This document shows, in pieces, positions 46,358-56,336 of a DNA stretch of 64,000 bases. A program made the position numbers and the translations under genes. The notes beneath the pieces were generated by a model. That model searched no databases, was not told where the DNA came from, and was given only the letters and a program-made list of their open reading frames with translations. The DNA is taken from positions 372,001 to 436,000 of the forward strand of contig NZ_FXAY01000003.1 of the NCBI RefSeq assembly GCF_900177685.1. Reading direction: 5' to 3'. Positions within the stretch are counted from its first letter, which is position 1. Every line of letters starts with the position of its first letter. Origin of the DNA: Agreia pratensis (GTDB taxonomy: Bacteria > Actinomycetota > Actinomycetes > Actinomycetales > Microbacteriaceae).

Positions 46358-48379
46358 ATGGCAGCGCAGGCCGCGCCGGAGCAGCTGCTCATCGCGCGGG
46401 TGATGCTCGAATCGCCCCTTCCGCAGCTCGACAGGCTCTTCGACTACGCCGTGCCGAGCGCTTTGCGAGAGCAGGCCAAACCCGGTGTCCGCGTCAAGGT
46501 TCCCCTTCGGTCCGCAGGACGCATTGCACGCGGGTACATCGTCGAGACCACAGAGGCGGTCGAGTATTCAGGAACGCTCAGCGAGATCGACGAGGTCACG
46601 TCGTCGGTGCCCGTACTGACGCCTGCCGTGTGGCACCTCGCACGGCGGGTGTCGGAGCGCGCGGCCGGCAGCGCGAGCGACGTCGTGCGACTGGCCATTC
46701 CTCCTCGTCAGGTTCGAGTCGAGAAGGTCTGGCAGCTCGAGCAGCAGTCCGAGGGCACGCCGGTCGAGTACCGCGCGAACCCGACCGTGACCGGCTACGG
46801 CGAGCGCGTGATCGACTCCGCTCTCGACGCGGGCCGTCGCGTGGCCCTCGCAGCGATACCGGCCGTGCACGAGGTCTCTCCCGGAGTCTGGGTCGGACGA
46901 TGGGCCGTCACTCTGGCCGAGGCCGCTGCCCGCACGCTCGCTTCAGGGCGCAGCGCCATCGTCGCCGTGCCCGACTACCGCGACCAGCAACAACTCATCG
47001 AGGCCCTTTCCGCGCTCGTGCCTCTCGATCGCATCTCGCAGCTCGATGCACGTCAGCCCAACGCCGACCGGTATCGGGCATTCCTGCGCTGCCTCGAAGC
47101 CGCCCCACGCGTGATCGTGGGCAACCGTTCCGTCGTCTACGCGCCGGCAGAAAATCTCGGACTGATCGCGGTGTGGGACGACGCCGACCCCCTTCACAAC
47201 GAGCCACTGAGTCCGTACGCGTCCACCCGCGACGTCGCGCTGGTGCGCCAGGAGCAGTCCGGCTGCGCACTGCTGTTCGCCTCACACTCCCGCAGCACCT
47301 GGCTCGAGCGGCTGGTCGAGATCGGCTACGTGGCGCCCCACGCACCTGATCCCGCTGTGCTTCCGCACGTCATCCCCACCGCAGACCAACCGGGCGCAGA
47401 TGCCGCGGCGCACGCCCGCATTCCCTCCACCGCTTGGAATACCGCACGGCGCGCGCTCGAAGACGGGCCCGTTCTCGTGCAGGTCGCCCGACCCGGATAC
47501 GCCCCGGTACTCGCGTGCCAGGACTGCCGCACTCCCGCGCGCTGCCGCGTCTGCGAAGGCACCCTTCGTATCGGAGGAGCCCGACAGACTCCGTCGTGCG
47601 AGTTGTGCGGGGCCATCGCCGCCGACTGGCACTGCCGACACTGCGAATCCACGCGCATCCGCCTCGTCACGGCCGGCACCGGCCGCACCGCCGAGGAGCT
47701 TGGCCGCGCGTTTCCCGGAACCCGCGTCATCGTCTCAGACGGCGAGAGGCCCCATCTCACGGTCGATGCCCGGCCGGCACTCGTCGTCGCGACACGAGGC
47801 GCCGAGCCCATTGCCGCCGGCGGCTACCGTGCCATCCTGCTGCTCGACGGCGAGCGCATGCTCGCCCGCGAGTCCCTGACCGTGGCCGAGGACTGCCTGC
47901 GCTGGTGGTCTAACGCCATAGCCCTCGCGGCGCCGCGCGCGCCGACTATCATCGTCGGCGTCGGGGGAGCATTGGCCCGCGCGCTGGTCACCTGGAGCCA
48001 GCATCGCTTCGCGGCGGCCGAACTGCCCGACAGACGAACGCTGAGGTTTCCTCCCATGGTGCGACTGGCGACGGTCACAGGGCGCCCCGAGACCGTCGAA
48101 CAGGCCATCTCGTCGCTGCCCGATTCGGTGGAGGGACACGAATCGGCGACAATTGATGTGCTCGGTCCGGTCGACGCCGGCGACGGCCTCGTCCGTGCCA
48201 CCATCCGATTCGACTACGCGTTCGGTGCCGAGGTCGCCCGCAGCCTGCGCTCGTCGATCATCCGCAATTCCACCGGACGAACGAAGCGTCAGACGAGCAA
48301 GGCGACCGGCACCAAGACCAGCTTCAGACCTCCGCCTGTGCTGAGGGTTCGATTCGACGACACGGAGATCCTGGAATGA
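46358..48379 (+). CDS. priA: Probable primosomal protein PriA (helicase motifs degenerate)
   Basis: This protein of about 673 residues has the PriA layout: an N-terminal DNA-binding domain (ARVMLESPLPQLDRLFDYAVP, RVKVPLR), a helicase-like core, and a zinc region. The zinc region has eight cysteines between residues ~387 and 431 (CQDC, CRVC, CELC, CRHC). The core has no Walker A lysine (the site reads ASGRSAIVAVPDYRDQ) and no DEAH box, as is usual in actinobacterial PriA. It should thus act in fork binding and DnaB loading without ATP-driven unwinding. An in-frame GTG at 46355 is an alternative start. Confidence 0.88.
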   Translation: MAAQAAPEQLLIARVMLESPLPQLDRLFDYAVPSALREQAKPGVRVKVPLRSAGRIARGYIVETTEAVEYSGTLSEIDEVTSSVPVLTPAVWHLARRVSERAAGSASDVVRLAIPPRQVRVEKVWQLEQQSEGTPVEYRANPTVTGYGERVIDSALDAGRRVALAAIPAVHEVSPGVWVGRWAVTLAEAAARTLASGRSAIVAVPDYRDQQQLIEALSALVPLDRISQLDARQPNADRYRAFLRCLEAAPRVIVGNRSVVYAPAENLGLIAVWDDADPLHNEPLSPYASTRDVALVRQEQSGCALLFASHSRSTWLERLVEIGYVAPHAPDPAVLPHVIPTADQPGADAAAHARIPSTAWNTARRALEDGPVLVQVARPGYAPVLACQDCRTPARCRVCEGTLRIGGARQTPSCELCGAIAADWHCRHCESTRIRLVTAGTGRTAEELGRAFPGTRVIVSDGERPHLTVDARPALVVATRGAEPIAAGGYRAILLLDGERMLARESLTVAEDCLRWWSNAIALAAPRAPTIIVGVGGALARALVTWSQHRFAAAELPDRRTLRFPPMVRLATVTGRPETVEQAISSLPDSVEGHESATIDVLGPVDAGDGLVRATIRFDYAFGAEVARSLRSSIIRNSTGRTKRQTSKATGTKTSFRPPPVLRVRFDDTEILE

Positions 48380-49323
48380 AACTCGTCTTCGCCGGCACTC
48401 CCGCCGTAGCGCTGCCCACCCTCGACATTCTCGCCGCGCATCACGAGATCGTGTCGGTCATCACCCGTGAAGATGCGCCGCAGGGGCGCAAGCGTGTGCT
48501 GACGCCGTCTCCCGTTGCGTCTCGGGCGTCCGAACTCGGCATTCCCACCATTCGCGCGAACAGGCTCGACGATCTCGTCACGAAGCAGGTCGCCGATCTG
48601 CAGCCCGACCTCGGCGTGATCGTCGCATACGGAGGGCTCGTGAGGAACCCGCTGCTCGAGACGCCACGCCTCGGCTGGATCAACCTGCACTTCTCGCTGC
48701 TGCCTCGCTGGCGGGGAGCAGCACCGGTGCAGTGGTCGGTCATGAGCGGCGACAGCGAGGCGGGAGCTTCGGTTTTTCAGCTGGTCGCCGCGCTCGATGC
48801 CGGGCCGGAGTTCGCCCGCCTGACGCGACCCATCGGCGCCCATGAGACCTCGGGCCACCTTCTCGAAGCCCTCTCCCACGAGGGCGCGGCGCTCACAGCG
48901 AAGGTCGTCGACGAGCTCGAGGCAGGCACAGCCCGATCGACCCCCCAGCACGGTGAAGTCACGCTGGCACCGAAGATCACGCTCGAGCACGCCCGCATCG
49001 ACTGGACCGAGGCCGCCGATGTCGCGTTCCGTCGCATCCGGGCCACGACGCCCGAGCCGGGTGCCTTCACGGTCGTCGACGGCCTCAGGCTCAAGATCCT
49101 TCAGGCCGCGCCCGCCTATGACACGGCGGCGCTCAGCCCGGGCACGCTCGACAACGACGGCGGCAGAGTCCTCATCGGCACGGCCACGACGCCGATCGAA
49201 CTGCTCCAGGTACACCCCGCCGGCAAGAAGCCGATGTCGGCGACCGACTGGTGGCGCGGTCTCGGCGCAGGCCAGCCTCACCTCGCAGACATCCCCGCCA
49301 CGAACAGATTCGACACACCATGA
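48376..49323 (+). CDS. fmt: Methionyl-tRNA formyltransferase
   Basis: This 315-residue enzyme formylates initiator Met-tRNA. The N-terminal formyltransferase domain begins KLVFAGTPAVALPTL. The folate and catalytic residues lie in NLHFSLLPRWRGAAPVQWSVMSGD (Asn, His) with a downstream Asp, and the C-terminal OB-like tRNA-binding domain includes KPMSATDWWRGL. ATG overlaps the priA stop, and its stop overlaps rsmB. Confidence 0.95.
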   Translation: MKLVFAGTPAVALPTLDILAAHHEIVSVITREDAPQGRKRVLTPSPVASRASELGIPTIRANRLDDLVTKQVADLQPDLGVIVAYGGLVRNPLLETPRLGWINLHFSLLPRWRGAAPVQWSVMSGDSEAGASVFQLVAALDAGPEFARLTRPIGAHETSGHLLEALSHEGAALTAKVVDELEAGTARSTPQHGEVTLAPKITLEHARIDWTEAADVAFRRIRATTPEPGAFTVVDGLRLKILQAAPAYDTAALSPGTLDNDGGRVLIGTATTPIELLQVHPAGKKPMSATDWWRGLGAGQPHLADIPATNRFDTP

Positions 49324-50729
49324 ACTCCAGGCCCCGCTCCTCTCAGATCGTTCAGCCGGCGAGGCGTATCGCCCTCGAGGTGATCACCGCCGTTCGAGAA
49401 GACGACGCTTACGCCAATCTGCTTCTGCCCACGAAGCTGGCGAGAGCGAAGCTGCAGACCAACGACGCAGCCTTGGCCACCGAGCTCACATACGGCACCC
49501 TCCGCATGCGCGGCTACTACGACAGGGTCATCTCCCTGGCGGCCGGCCGGCCGGTCGAGAAGATCGACCCACTCGTTCTCGACGTGCTCGAGCTGGCGAC
49601 GCACCAACTTCTGGGAATGCGTACGGCGAGTCACGCCGCCGTCAACGAGTCGGTCGAACTGGCGCGGCTGGTGAGCTCCCGCTCCGCGACCGGATTCGTC
49701 AACGGGGTGCTCCGCACCATCACTCGCAGCGAACCCGAGGAGTGGCGTGACCGAGTGATCGCTGACGCCAAAGACGACGACGCCAGACTGGCCGCCGAAT
49801 ACTCCCACCCCACCTGGATCATCCGTGCCTTCCGCCGCTCGCTGTCGGCAGCGGGTGTAACGGCAGACGCAGTCGAAGACGAGCTGCGTGACCTGCTCGA
49901 AGCCGACAACGTGCCCCCGCGGCTCGGCCTCGTCGCTCTCCCCGGCCTGGCCGATCGCGACGACATCACCATCCCCGGGCGCGCCACTCGCCGTTCGCCC
50001 ATCGGATTCTCGGCCACCGGGGGAGATCCCAGCGACATCGCCGAGGTGCGCGCTGGCACCGTCAGAGTGCAAGACGAGGGGTCGCAGTTGGCGGCCCTCG
50101 CGCTCAGCCGCGCCGCGTCGATCACACCCGGCGAGAGGTGGCTCGACCTCTGCGCCGGCCCCGGTGGCAAGTCAGCGCTGCTGGCGGCCGAGGCACGATT
50201 GGGTGGAGCCATTCTCACCGCCAACGAGCCCGTGCCTGCCAGGGCCCAACTGGTGCGCAACGCCCTGGAGGCCATCGACGATCCTCCCGAGGTCTTGCAG
50301 CTCGATGGCACGACCATCGGCGCCCTGCATCCGGAGTCGTTCGATCGCATCCTGGTCGACGCGCCATGCACCGGCTTGGGCGCGCTCCGGCGTCGGCCAG
50401 AAGCCCGCTGGCGAAAGAGCCCCCGCGACGTCGCCGATCTCGTGCAGCTGCAGGAGCGGCTCATAGACTCCGCCGTCGAGGCCCTCCGTCCGGGCGGCAT
50501 CCTGGCCTACGTGACCTGCTCGCCCCATGTTGCCGAAACGCGTGGGCAGGTGGCCGGTGCCCTGTCTCGGTGGGGAGAGCGCCTCACAGCCCTCGACACC
50601 CGATCGGTCGTCGCGGCGGTCGCCGGTGAGAATGCCGAGAGCGCGTCGGATGCGGCGCAGGTGCAGCTGTGGCCGCACATCGACGCGACCGACGCCATGT
50701 TCATCGCGCTCTTCCGCAAAGCCGCCTAG
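49320..50729 (+). CDS. rsmB: 16S rRNA (cytosine-967)-C5 methyltransferase-like RsmB
   Basis: This 469-residue protein combines an N-terminal NusB-like RNA-binding domain (residues ~10-140, PARRIALEVITAVREDDAY) with a SAM-dependent m5C methyltransferase. The SAM loop is LDLCAGPGGKSALLAAEA, the motif IV cysteine lies in DAPCTGLGALRRRPEARW, and the motif VI cysteine is in YVTCSPHVAETR. It modifies 16S rRNA. The ATG at 49320 overlaps the fmt stop. Confidence 0.94.
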   Translation: MNSRPRSSQIVQPARRIALEVITAVREDDAYANLLLPTKLARAKLQTNDAALATELTYGTLRMRGYYDRVISLAAGRPVEKIDPLVLDVLELATHQLLGMRTASHAAVNESVELARLVSSRSATGFVNGVLRTITRSEPEEWRDRVIADAKDDDARLAAEYSHPTWIIRAFRRSLSAAGVTADAVEDELRDLLEADNVPPRLGLVALPGLADRDDITIPGRATRRSPIGFSATGGDPSDIAEVRAGTVRVQDEGSQLAALALSRAASITPGERWLDLCAGPGGKSALLAAEARLGGAILTANEPVPARAQLVRNALEAIDDPPEVLQLDGTTIGALHPESFDRILVDAPCTGLGALRRRPEARWRKSPRDVADLVQLQERLIDSAVEALRPGGILAYVTCSPHVAETRGQVAGALSRWGERLTALDTRSVVAAVAGENAESASDAAQVQLWPHIDATDAMFIALFRKAA

Positions 50730-50778
50730 CCTGTGAGCCGCCCTCGAACGACTCATCGCGCTGGATAAGCTGATCACC

Positions 50779-51447
50779 ATGCCCGTGCGTATCAATCCCA
50801 GCATCCTGGCCGCAGACTTCGCTCACCTGGCGACGGAGCTCGACCGCATCTCGTCGGCAGACGCGGTGCACGTCGATGTGATGGACAACCATTTCGTGCC
50901 CAACCTGACGTTCGGCATCCCCGTGGTCGAGCGTCTTCTCCAGGTCACCGAGCTTCCCCTCGACATGCACCTGATGATCACCGATGTCGACCGCTGGGCT
51001 CCCACCTTCGCGGAGCTCGGCGTCTTCTCCGTCACCTTCCACGCGGAGGCCACCGACGAGCCCGTCGCGCTGGCGCGTCGCCTGCGGCAGATAGGGGCGC
51101 GTGCGGGTCTCGCGATCAAGCCGGGAACCCCTGTCGAGCCCTACCTCGACGTGCTCGCAGAGTTCGATCAACTCCTGGTCATGACGGTCGAACCGGGCTT
51201 CGGCGGCCAATCGTTCATGCCGGAGACGATGTCGAAGCTCGTCGCAGCGCGTGAGGTCGCCTCACGCAGCGGACTCGACGTGTGGCTGCAGGTCGACGGC
51301 GGCATCAACGAGCAGACCATCGAGGTGGCCGCCCGAGCGGGTGCCGACACCTTCGTCGCCGGGTCGAGCGTGTTCGGCGCAGCCGACGCGGGCGCGCAGG
51401 TTCAGCTGCTGCGCCAGAGGGCACTCGAGCACACCCACGTCGCCTAA
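50779..51447 (+). CDS. rpe: Ribulose-phosphate 3-epimerase
   Basis: This 222-residue TIM barrel of the pentose phosphate pathway interconverts ribulose 5-phosphate and xylulose 5-phosphate. Visible motifs: INPSILAADFAHL, VHVDVMDNHFVPNLTFG (metal His/Asp), LHLMI-like DMHLMITD, MTVEPGFGGQSF, and VDGGINEQTI with the catalytic Asp. It follows rsmB after 49 bases and lies next to hisE. Confidence 0.96.
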   Translation: MPVRINPSILAADFAHLATELDRISSADAVHVDVMDNHFVPNLTFGIPVVERLLQVTELPLDMHLMITDVDRWAPTFAELGVFSVTFHAEATDEPVALARRLRQIGARAGLAIKPGTPVEPYLDVLAEFDQLLVMTVEPGFGGQSFMPETMSKLVAAREVASRSGLDVWLQVDGGINEQTIEVAARAGADTFVAGSSVFGAADAGAQVQLLRQRALEHTHVA

Positions 51448-51456
51448 ACTGCAGAG

Positions 51457-51720
51457 GTGAAGACTTTCGATGAGCTGTTCTCCGAGCTGAGTGCCAAAGC
51501 GCTCGAGCGCCCAGACGGTTCCGGCACTGTTCGCGAGCTCGACGCCGGCGTTCACTTCATCGGCAAGAAGATCGTCGAAGAGGCCGCCGAGGTCTGGATG
51601 GCGGCGGAATACGAGTCCGACGACGAGATGGTGGCCGAGATCTCCCAGCTGCTCTACCACCTTCAGGTGCTCCTGATCGCCAAGGGGCTGACGCCGGCTG
51701 ATGTCTACCGACATCTGTGA
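51457..51720 (+). CDS. hisE: Phosphoribosyl-ATP pyrophosphatase
   Basis: This 87-residue MazG-like enzyme performs the second step of histidine synthesis. The helical metal-binding segment [33 protein letters not shown] carries the Glu and Asp ligands. GTG at 51457 is nine bases after the rpe stop. It is separate from hisI, which lies downstream, rather than fused. The 82-base gap to hisG has a weak hairpin only. Confidence 0.96.
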   Translation: MKTFDELFSELSAKALERPDGSGTVRELDAGVHFIGKKIVEEAAEVWMAAEYESDDEMVAEISQLLYHLQVLLIAKGLTPADVYRHL

Positions 51721-51802
51721 GCACGGCCGCATCCGTTCGTTCTCATAGCTGCCCAGACTGACGCGGGCTCTCGCCCGACAGTCGACAATTCGAAAGACTC
51801 TT

Positions 51803-52642
51803 ATGCTCAAGATCGCGGTGCCCAACAAGGGCTCCCTGTCCGAAACCGCCGTTCAGATGCTTGCCGAGTCGGGGTACCAGACCCGACGTGACACGCGTGA
51901 GTTGCACCTCGTCGACGAGCGGAACGGAGTGGAGTTCTTCTATCTCCGCCCCCGCGACATCGCCACCTACGTCGGAAGCGGTGCTCTCGACATCGGCATC
52001 ACGGGGCGCGATCTGCTGCTCGATTCCGAATCTCCCGCGAAAGAGATCGCCTCGTTGCAGTTCGGTGAGTCGACGTTCCGCTTCGCGGGTCCGGATGGCG
52101 GCTTCGCCGGCGTGTCCGAACTCGAGGGCCGGCGCGTCGCGACCAGCTACCCCGGACTCGTCAAGGCGTTCCTGGCTCAGCACTCCGTTTCAGCAACGCT
52201 CGTGCGCCTCGACGGCGCGGTCGAGTCGGCCGTGCGCCTGGGTGTGGCCGACGCCGTCGCCGACGTCGTGTCCACCGGGTCGACTCTCAAGAAGGCCGGG
52301 CTCACCATCTTCGGCCCTGTGATCCTCGAATCGTCCGCCGTCGTCATCTCGTCGGGCATCGACAAGCCCGGTGCCGACACCCTCCTGCGTCGACTTCAGG
52401 GCGTGCTGGTCGCCCGTCAGTACGTGCTGATGGACTACGACGTGCCGCTCGCGAAGCTCGACGCCGCAGCGGCGATCACGCCGGGCCTCGAGTCACCCAC
52501 CATCTCGCCACTACGCGACCCCGAGTGGGTCGCCGTGCGGTCGATGGTGCCGCTGGCCGACACCAATCAGGTGATGGACGCGCTGTACGACGTCGGTGCG
52601 CGCGCGATTCTCGTCAGCCCCATCCACGCCGCTCGGATCTGA
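51803..52642 (+). CDS. hisG: ATP phosphoribosyltransferase (long form)
   Basis: This 279-residue long-form HisG carries its own C-terminal regulatory domain, so no HisZ is needed. The N-terminus [19 protein letters not shown], the middle [10 protein letters not shown], and the PRPP loop [16 protein letters not shown] are clear. It commits ATP and PRPP to histidine and is normally inhibited by histidine. ATG has GAAAGA upstream. Confidence 0.96.
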   Translation: MLKIAVPNKGSLSETAVQMLAESGYQTRRDTRELHLVDERNGVEFFYLRPRDIATYVGSGALDIGITGRDLLLDSESPAKEIASLQFGESTFRFAGPDGGFAGVSELEGRRVATSYPGLVKAFLAQHSVSATLVRLDGAVESAVRLGVADAVADVVSTGSTLKKAGLTIFGPVILESSAVVISSGIDKPGADTLLRRLQGVLVARQYVLMDYDVPLAKLDAAAAITPGLESPTISPLRDPEWVAVRSMVPLADTNQVMDALYDVGARAILVSPIHAARI

Positions 52643-52644
52643 TC

Positions 52645-53406
52645 GTGAGCGTCGCCATCCGGGTGATTCCCTGTCTCGATGTGGCCGCCGGTCGCGTGGT
52701 GAAGGGCGTCAAATTCGAGAACCTCCGTGACGCGGGCGATCCCGTCGAACTCGCGCGTATCTATGCCGAGCAGGGGGCCGACGAGTTGACCTTCCTCGAC
52801 GTGACCGCGACAGTCGACGATCGCTCGACGACCTACGACGTCGTGCAGAAGACCGCGGAGCAGGTCTTCATTCCGCTGACCGTCGGTGGGGGAGTCCGTT
52901 CGACCGACGACGTAGCCAGACTCCTCGCATCGGGAGCCGACAAGATCGGGGTGAACAGCGCTGCCATCGCACGGCCGGAGCTGATCGACGAGATCGCCAA
53001 CAGGTTCGGCGCGCAGGTGATCGTGTTGTCGCTCGACATCAAGCGCAGCGACAGCGTGCCATCCGGTTTCGTGGTGACAACGCACGGCGGTCGGCGCGAG
53101 ACGACGCTCGACGCCCTCGACTGGGCCGCCGAGGCCATCAGACGTGGAGCGGGAGAACTTCTGGTCAACTCGATCGATGCAGACGGAACGAAGGACGGCT
53201 TCGACCTGGAACTCATCGGGGTGATGCGCTCGATCAGTCGCGTGCCCGTGGTCGCATCGGGTGGGGCCGGTCGTCTCGAGCATTTCCCTGAGGCCATCCG
53301 CGCAGGCGCCGATGCGGTGCTCGCCGCAAGCGTCTTTCACAACAGAGAATTGACCATCGGCCAGGTCAAAGACGAACTGAGACACGACGGGGCGTTGATC
53401 CGATGA
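52645..53406 (+). CDS. hisF: Imidazole glycerol phosphate synthase cyclase subunit HisF
   Basis: This 253-residue TIM barrel has the catalytic Asp in [14 protein letters not shown] (Asp12) and a second Asp in [30 protein letters not shown] and [13 protein letters not shown] are also present. It joins with HisH (not in this window) to close the imidazole ring. GTG at 52645 is two bases after hisG. The stop overlaps the hisI start. Confidence 0.97.
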   Translation: MSVAIRVIPCLDVAAGRVVKGVKFENLRDAGDPVELARIYAEQGADELTFLDVTATVDDRSTTYDVVQKTAEQVFIPLTVGGGVRSTDDVARLLASGADKIGVNSAAIARPELIDEIANRFGAQVIVLSLDIKRSDSVPSGFVVTTHGGRRETTLDALDWAAEAIRRGAGELLVNSIDADGTKDGFDLELIGVMRSISRVPVVASGGAGRLEHFPEAIRAGADAVLAASVFHNRELTIGQVKDELRHDGALIR

Positions 53407-53780
53407 CACAGACAGCAGACGACATCGAGGCCGTGCTTACCCGAGCGAACTTCGCCGCGGACGGCCTTCTGCCAGCGATCATCCAGCAGTGGGACACGAA
53501 GGACGTTCTTATGCTGGGGTACATGAATTCCGAAGCCCTGCGCCGCACCCTCACCGAGGGCCGCGTCACGTTCTGGTCTCGCTCACGCCAGGAGTACTGG
53601 AGAAAGGGCGATACCTCCGGCCACGCGCAGTATGTGCGTGGGGCGGCCCTCGACTGCGACGACGATACTCTGCTGGTGCAGGTGGAGCAGATAGGGGCGG
53701 CCTGCCACACGGGAGCGAGGGCGTGCTTCGACGTCGATCCGCTCGATCCCGTCATCGGGTCGGCCGGAGAATCGGCATGA
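53403..53780 (+). CDS. hisI: Phosphoribosyl-AMP cyclohydrolase
   Basis: This 125-residue zinc enzyme carries out the third step of histidine synthesis. The motifs [34 protein letters not shown], the metal [15 protein letters not shown] Asp cluster, and the zinc cysteines in [12 protein letters not shown] are visible. It overlaps hisF and trpE at either end, welding the his and trp groups into one transcript. Confidence 0.96.
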   Translation: MTQTADDIEAVLTRANFAADGLLPAIIQQWDTKDVLMLGYMNSEALRRTLTEGRVTFWSRSRQEYWRKGDTSGHAQYVRGAALDCDDDTLLVQVEQIGAACHTGARACFDVDPLDPVIGSAGESA

Positions 53781-55309
53781 TCGGCGGGCGCGTCGCGTCG
53801 ACCACGCGGCAGGAGTTCGACGACCTTCTGGGCAGCCACCGAGTGCTTCCCGTGCTTCGAACCCTCTTCGCCGACGGAGAGACCCCTGTGGGCGTCTATC
53901 GCAAGCTCGCCCGCGGCCGTGCAGGCTCGTTCTTGCTCGAGTCCGCCGGCCAGGGTGGAGTCTGGTCGCGGTTCTCGTTCATCGGGGTGTCGAGCTACGG
54001 TGTGCTCACCAGCGACGCAGAACGCGCCGTGTGGGTCGACCTCGGGCTCTCGGAATCCGACGCCTTCCCCGACGGGCTGCCCGAGCAGCCCCTCGCAGCT
54101 CTCTCGGCCCTCTTCCACACCTGGCAGACGCCGATGATCCCGGGACATCCGCCGCTCACAGGCGGACTCGTGGGCTTCATCGGATGGGAGACCATCCGAC
54201 AGATCGAGCACCTTCCCCACCGCCCGCCGGCAGACTATTCGGTACCGAGCCAGGCCATGGGGTTCGTACGCGACCTCGTGGCGATCGACCATCTGACGGG
54301 TACAGTGCAGTTGATCTCAGCGGTGCTGGCAGACCCTCGCGGCGACGCCGACGCTCAGTGGCGCGACGCGCAGGAGCGACTCGACGCCATGCAGGCCGAG
54401 CTGGCGAAACCCACCGAGACGAGGCTCGACGACGCCGACTTCGACACGGTCGGGCAGCCTGTCGCGCGCACCGAACGGAGCGATTTCCTCGACGCCATCG
54501 AGCGGGCCAAGGTGCACATCCGCGACGGTGACGTGTTCCAAGTGGTCATCTCGCAGCGCTTCGATCTCGAGACCTCGGCGGAGCCGATCGATGTCTATCG
54601 CGTGCTACGCACGCTCAACCCCAGCCCATATCTCTATCTCCTGGCTCTCGAGCGCCCCGACGGAACGCCGTACACGATCGTCGGCTCCAGCCCCGAGGCG
54701 TTGGTCAAGGTCGACAACGGCCGGGCCTTCACTCATCCCATCGCGGGTTCGCGTCCCCGTGGCACGACAGTGGAACACGACATTGAGCTGGAACACGAGC
54801 TCCTCGGCGACGAGAAAGAGAAGTCGGAGCACCTCATGCTCGTCGACCTGGCCCGCAACGACCTGCTCAAGGTCTGCGTGCCTGGAACTGTCGAGGTGAC
54901 CGAGTTCATGCGCATTGAGCGCTTCAGCCACATCATGCACATCGTCTCGTCGGTCGAGGGAGCGATCCGGCCGGGGGTCACCGCGATCGACGTCTTCAGC
55001 GCGACGTTCCCTGCGGGAACGCTCTCGGGCGCGCCCAAACCTCGGGCGCTCCAGATCATCGACGACCTCGAACCCGCTCAGCGCGGCGTGTACGGGGGAG
55101 TGGTCGGCTACTTCGGCTTCGCTGGCGACGCAGATCTCGCCATCGCCATCCGCACGGCCACGATCGAGTCCGGTGTCGCGCATGTGCAGGCGGGCGGAGG
55201 ACTGGTGGCAGACTCCGACCCGGATTCCGAGTTCCTCGAGTCGCAGAACAAGGCGGCGGCTCCTCTGCGCGCGGTCGCCATAGCGAATGCCATGCGGCGG
55301 ATCGTATGA
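53777..55309 (+). CDS. trpE: Anthranilate synthase component I
   Basis: The 510-residue chorismate-binding enzyme has the C-terminal catalytic core with [36 protein letters not shown] and the terminal [21 protein letters not shown]. The tryptophan-feedback Ser motif region ([18 protein letters not shown]) is at the N-terminus. Its partner trpG and trpD are not in the window. The ATG overlaps hisI, leaving no room for a trp leader peptide. Confidence 0.96.
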   Translation: MIGGRVASTTRQEFDDLLGSHRVLPVLRTLFADGETPVGVYRKLARGRAGSFLLESAGQGGVWSRFSFIGVSSYGVLTSDAERAVWVDLGLSESDAFPDGLPEQPLAALSALFHTWQTPMIPGHPPLTGGLVGFIGWETIRQIEHLPHRPPADYSVPSQAMGFVRDLVAIDHLTGTVQLISAVLADPRGDADAQWRDAQERLDAMQAELAKPTETRLDDADFDTVGQPVARTERSDFLDAIERAKVHIRDGDVFQVVISQRFDLETSAEPIDVYRVLRTLNPSPYLYLLALERPDGTPYTIVGSSPEALVKVDNGRAFTHPIAGSRPRGTTVEHDIELEHELLGDEKEKSEHLMLVDLARNDLLKVCVPGTVEVTEFMRIERFSHIMHIVSSVEGAIRPGVTAIDVFSATFPAGTLSGAPKPRALQIIDDLEPAQRGVYGGVVGYFGFAGDADLAIAIRTATIESGVAHVQAGGGLVADSDPDSEFLESQNKAAAPLRAVAIANAMRRIV

Positions 55310-56040
55310 CGACCTCCGGCACGGCGGCGGCCTCGCCTCAGAAACAGGGATCGGCCAGGCTCAAGGGTCTGATGATCCTCGGCGTACTCGCGGTGAGCGG
55401 GCTCGTGTTCCTCGCCTGGTCACAATCGTGGGGATCGCTCAGCGTCACGTCTGACGGCGGTTCGAGCCGCATCCTCGACGTGCCCGGAGCGACCGCGGCG
55501 CCCGCTCTGGCCGCGCTCGGCCTCGCCGGGCTCGCCAGCGCGGCGGCCCTGGCCATCGCCGGTCCCGTCATCCGCATCGTGCTCGGAGTTCTCCAGGTTC
55601 TGCTCGGCGCCAGCATCGTGCTCTCAGGCACAGGGCCGCTCATCGATCCGGTGTCGGCGGGCTCGCCGGTCGTCACGGCCGCCACCGGCGTGGCCGGAAC
55701 CGAGTCGATCCGCACGATCGCGCGCAGCGAGGCCGTCACAGCATGGCCTGTCGTCGCCATCCTCTTGGGTGCTCTTCTCGCACTTCTCGGCGTGGCCGTC
55801 GCGGTCACGACGACCCGCTGGCCCGTTTCGGGGCGCAGGTACCAGGCCGTCCGCTTCGCCTCCGAAGACGGACGCGTTCTAGAAGCAGACGAGTTGCTCG
55901 ATCTCGATGGCTCCGCTGGCAGCGCGGATGCACCGTCGCCCGACGCCGACGAGAGTCCGGATGACGCGGCTGTTCGCCGAAAGGCCGCATCCGTCGACAA
56001 CTGGGACAGTCTGAGCCGCGGAACAGACCCCACCGCGTAG
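55306..56040 (+). CDS. Trp biosynthesis-associated membrane protein (TIGR02234-like)
   Basis: This 244-residue protein has four predicted helices (about 20-40, 62-83, 88-106 and 145-168) and a cytoplasmic acidic C-terminal tail ending in the conserved WDSLSRGTDPT motif. Such proteins are found between trpE and trpC in actinobacteria, but their role, perhaps tryptophan-related transport or regulation, is unknown. The ATG overlaps the trpE stop. Confidence 0.85.
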   Translation: MTTSGTAAASPQKQGSARLKGLMILGVLAVSGLVFLAWSQSWGSLSVTSDGGSSRILDVPGATAAPALAALGLAGLASAAALAIAGPVIRIVLGVLQVLLGASIVLSGTGPLIDPVSAGSPVVTAATGVAGTESIRTIARSEAVTAWPVVAILLGALLALLGVAVAVTTTRWPVSGRRYQAVRFASEDGRVLEADELLDLDGSAGSADAPSPDADESPDDAAVRRKAASVDNWDSLSRGTDPTA

Positions 56041-56102
56041 CGCTCGGGCACAGGAACGCGCATTCCTTTCGACTACTATTGACCCCGAACAAGAGGAGTT
56101 CC

Positions 56103-56333
56103 ATGAGCAACGTTTCTGAAGAACCTGGACACGGTCACTCGCCGGCCGCCTGGACCGCCGTGATCGTGATGCTGATCGCATTCAGCATCGGCACCGTCGC
56201 CTTTTTCTTCGACGTGCAGTGGCTCGTCTGGGCGTCAGCGGGTCTTCTCGTCGTGGGAGCGATCCTGGGCAAGGTGCTCGCCGTCGCGGGTTTCGGAGCC
56301 TACAGCCCGCGCTACGCCGGTAAAGGACACTAG
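56103..56333 (+). CDS. HGxxPAAW-family small membrane protein
   Basis: This 76-residue protein carries the namesake motif HGHSPAAW near its N-terminus and two transmembrane helices (residues ~20-40 and 45-65). It ends in a short GAYSPRYAGKGH tail. The motif family is known from actinobacterial trp operons. ATG at 56103 has GAGGAG about six bases upstream; an upstream in-frame ATG at 56079 lacks one. It lies three bases before trpC. Function unknown. Confidence 0.85.
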   Translation: MSNVSEEPGHGHSPAAWTAVIVMLIAFSIGTVAFFFDVQWLVWASAGLLVVGAILGKVLAVAGFGAYSPRYAGKGH

Positions 56334-56336
56334 AGG

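Noticed and set aside
53700-53780. trp leader peptide/attenuator before trpE
   Set aside because: The bases before trpE are coding for hisI and contain no run of Trp codons in a short leader frame.
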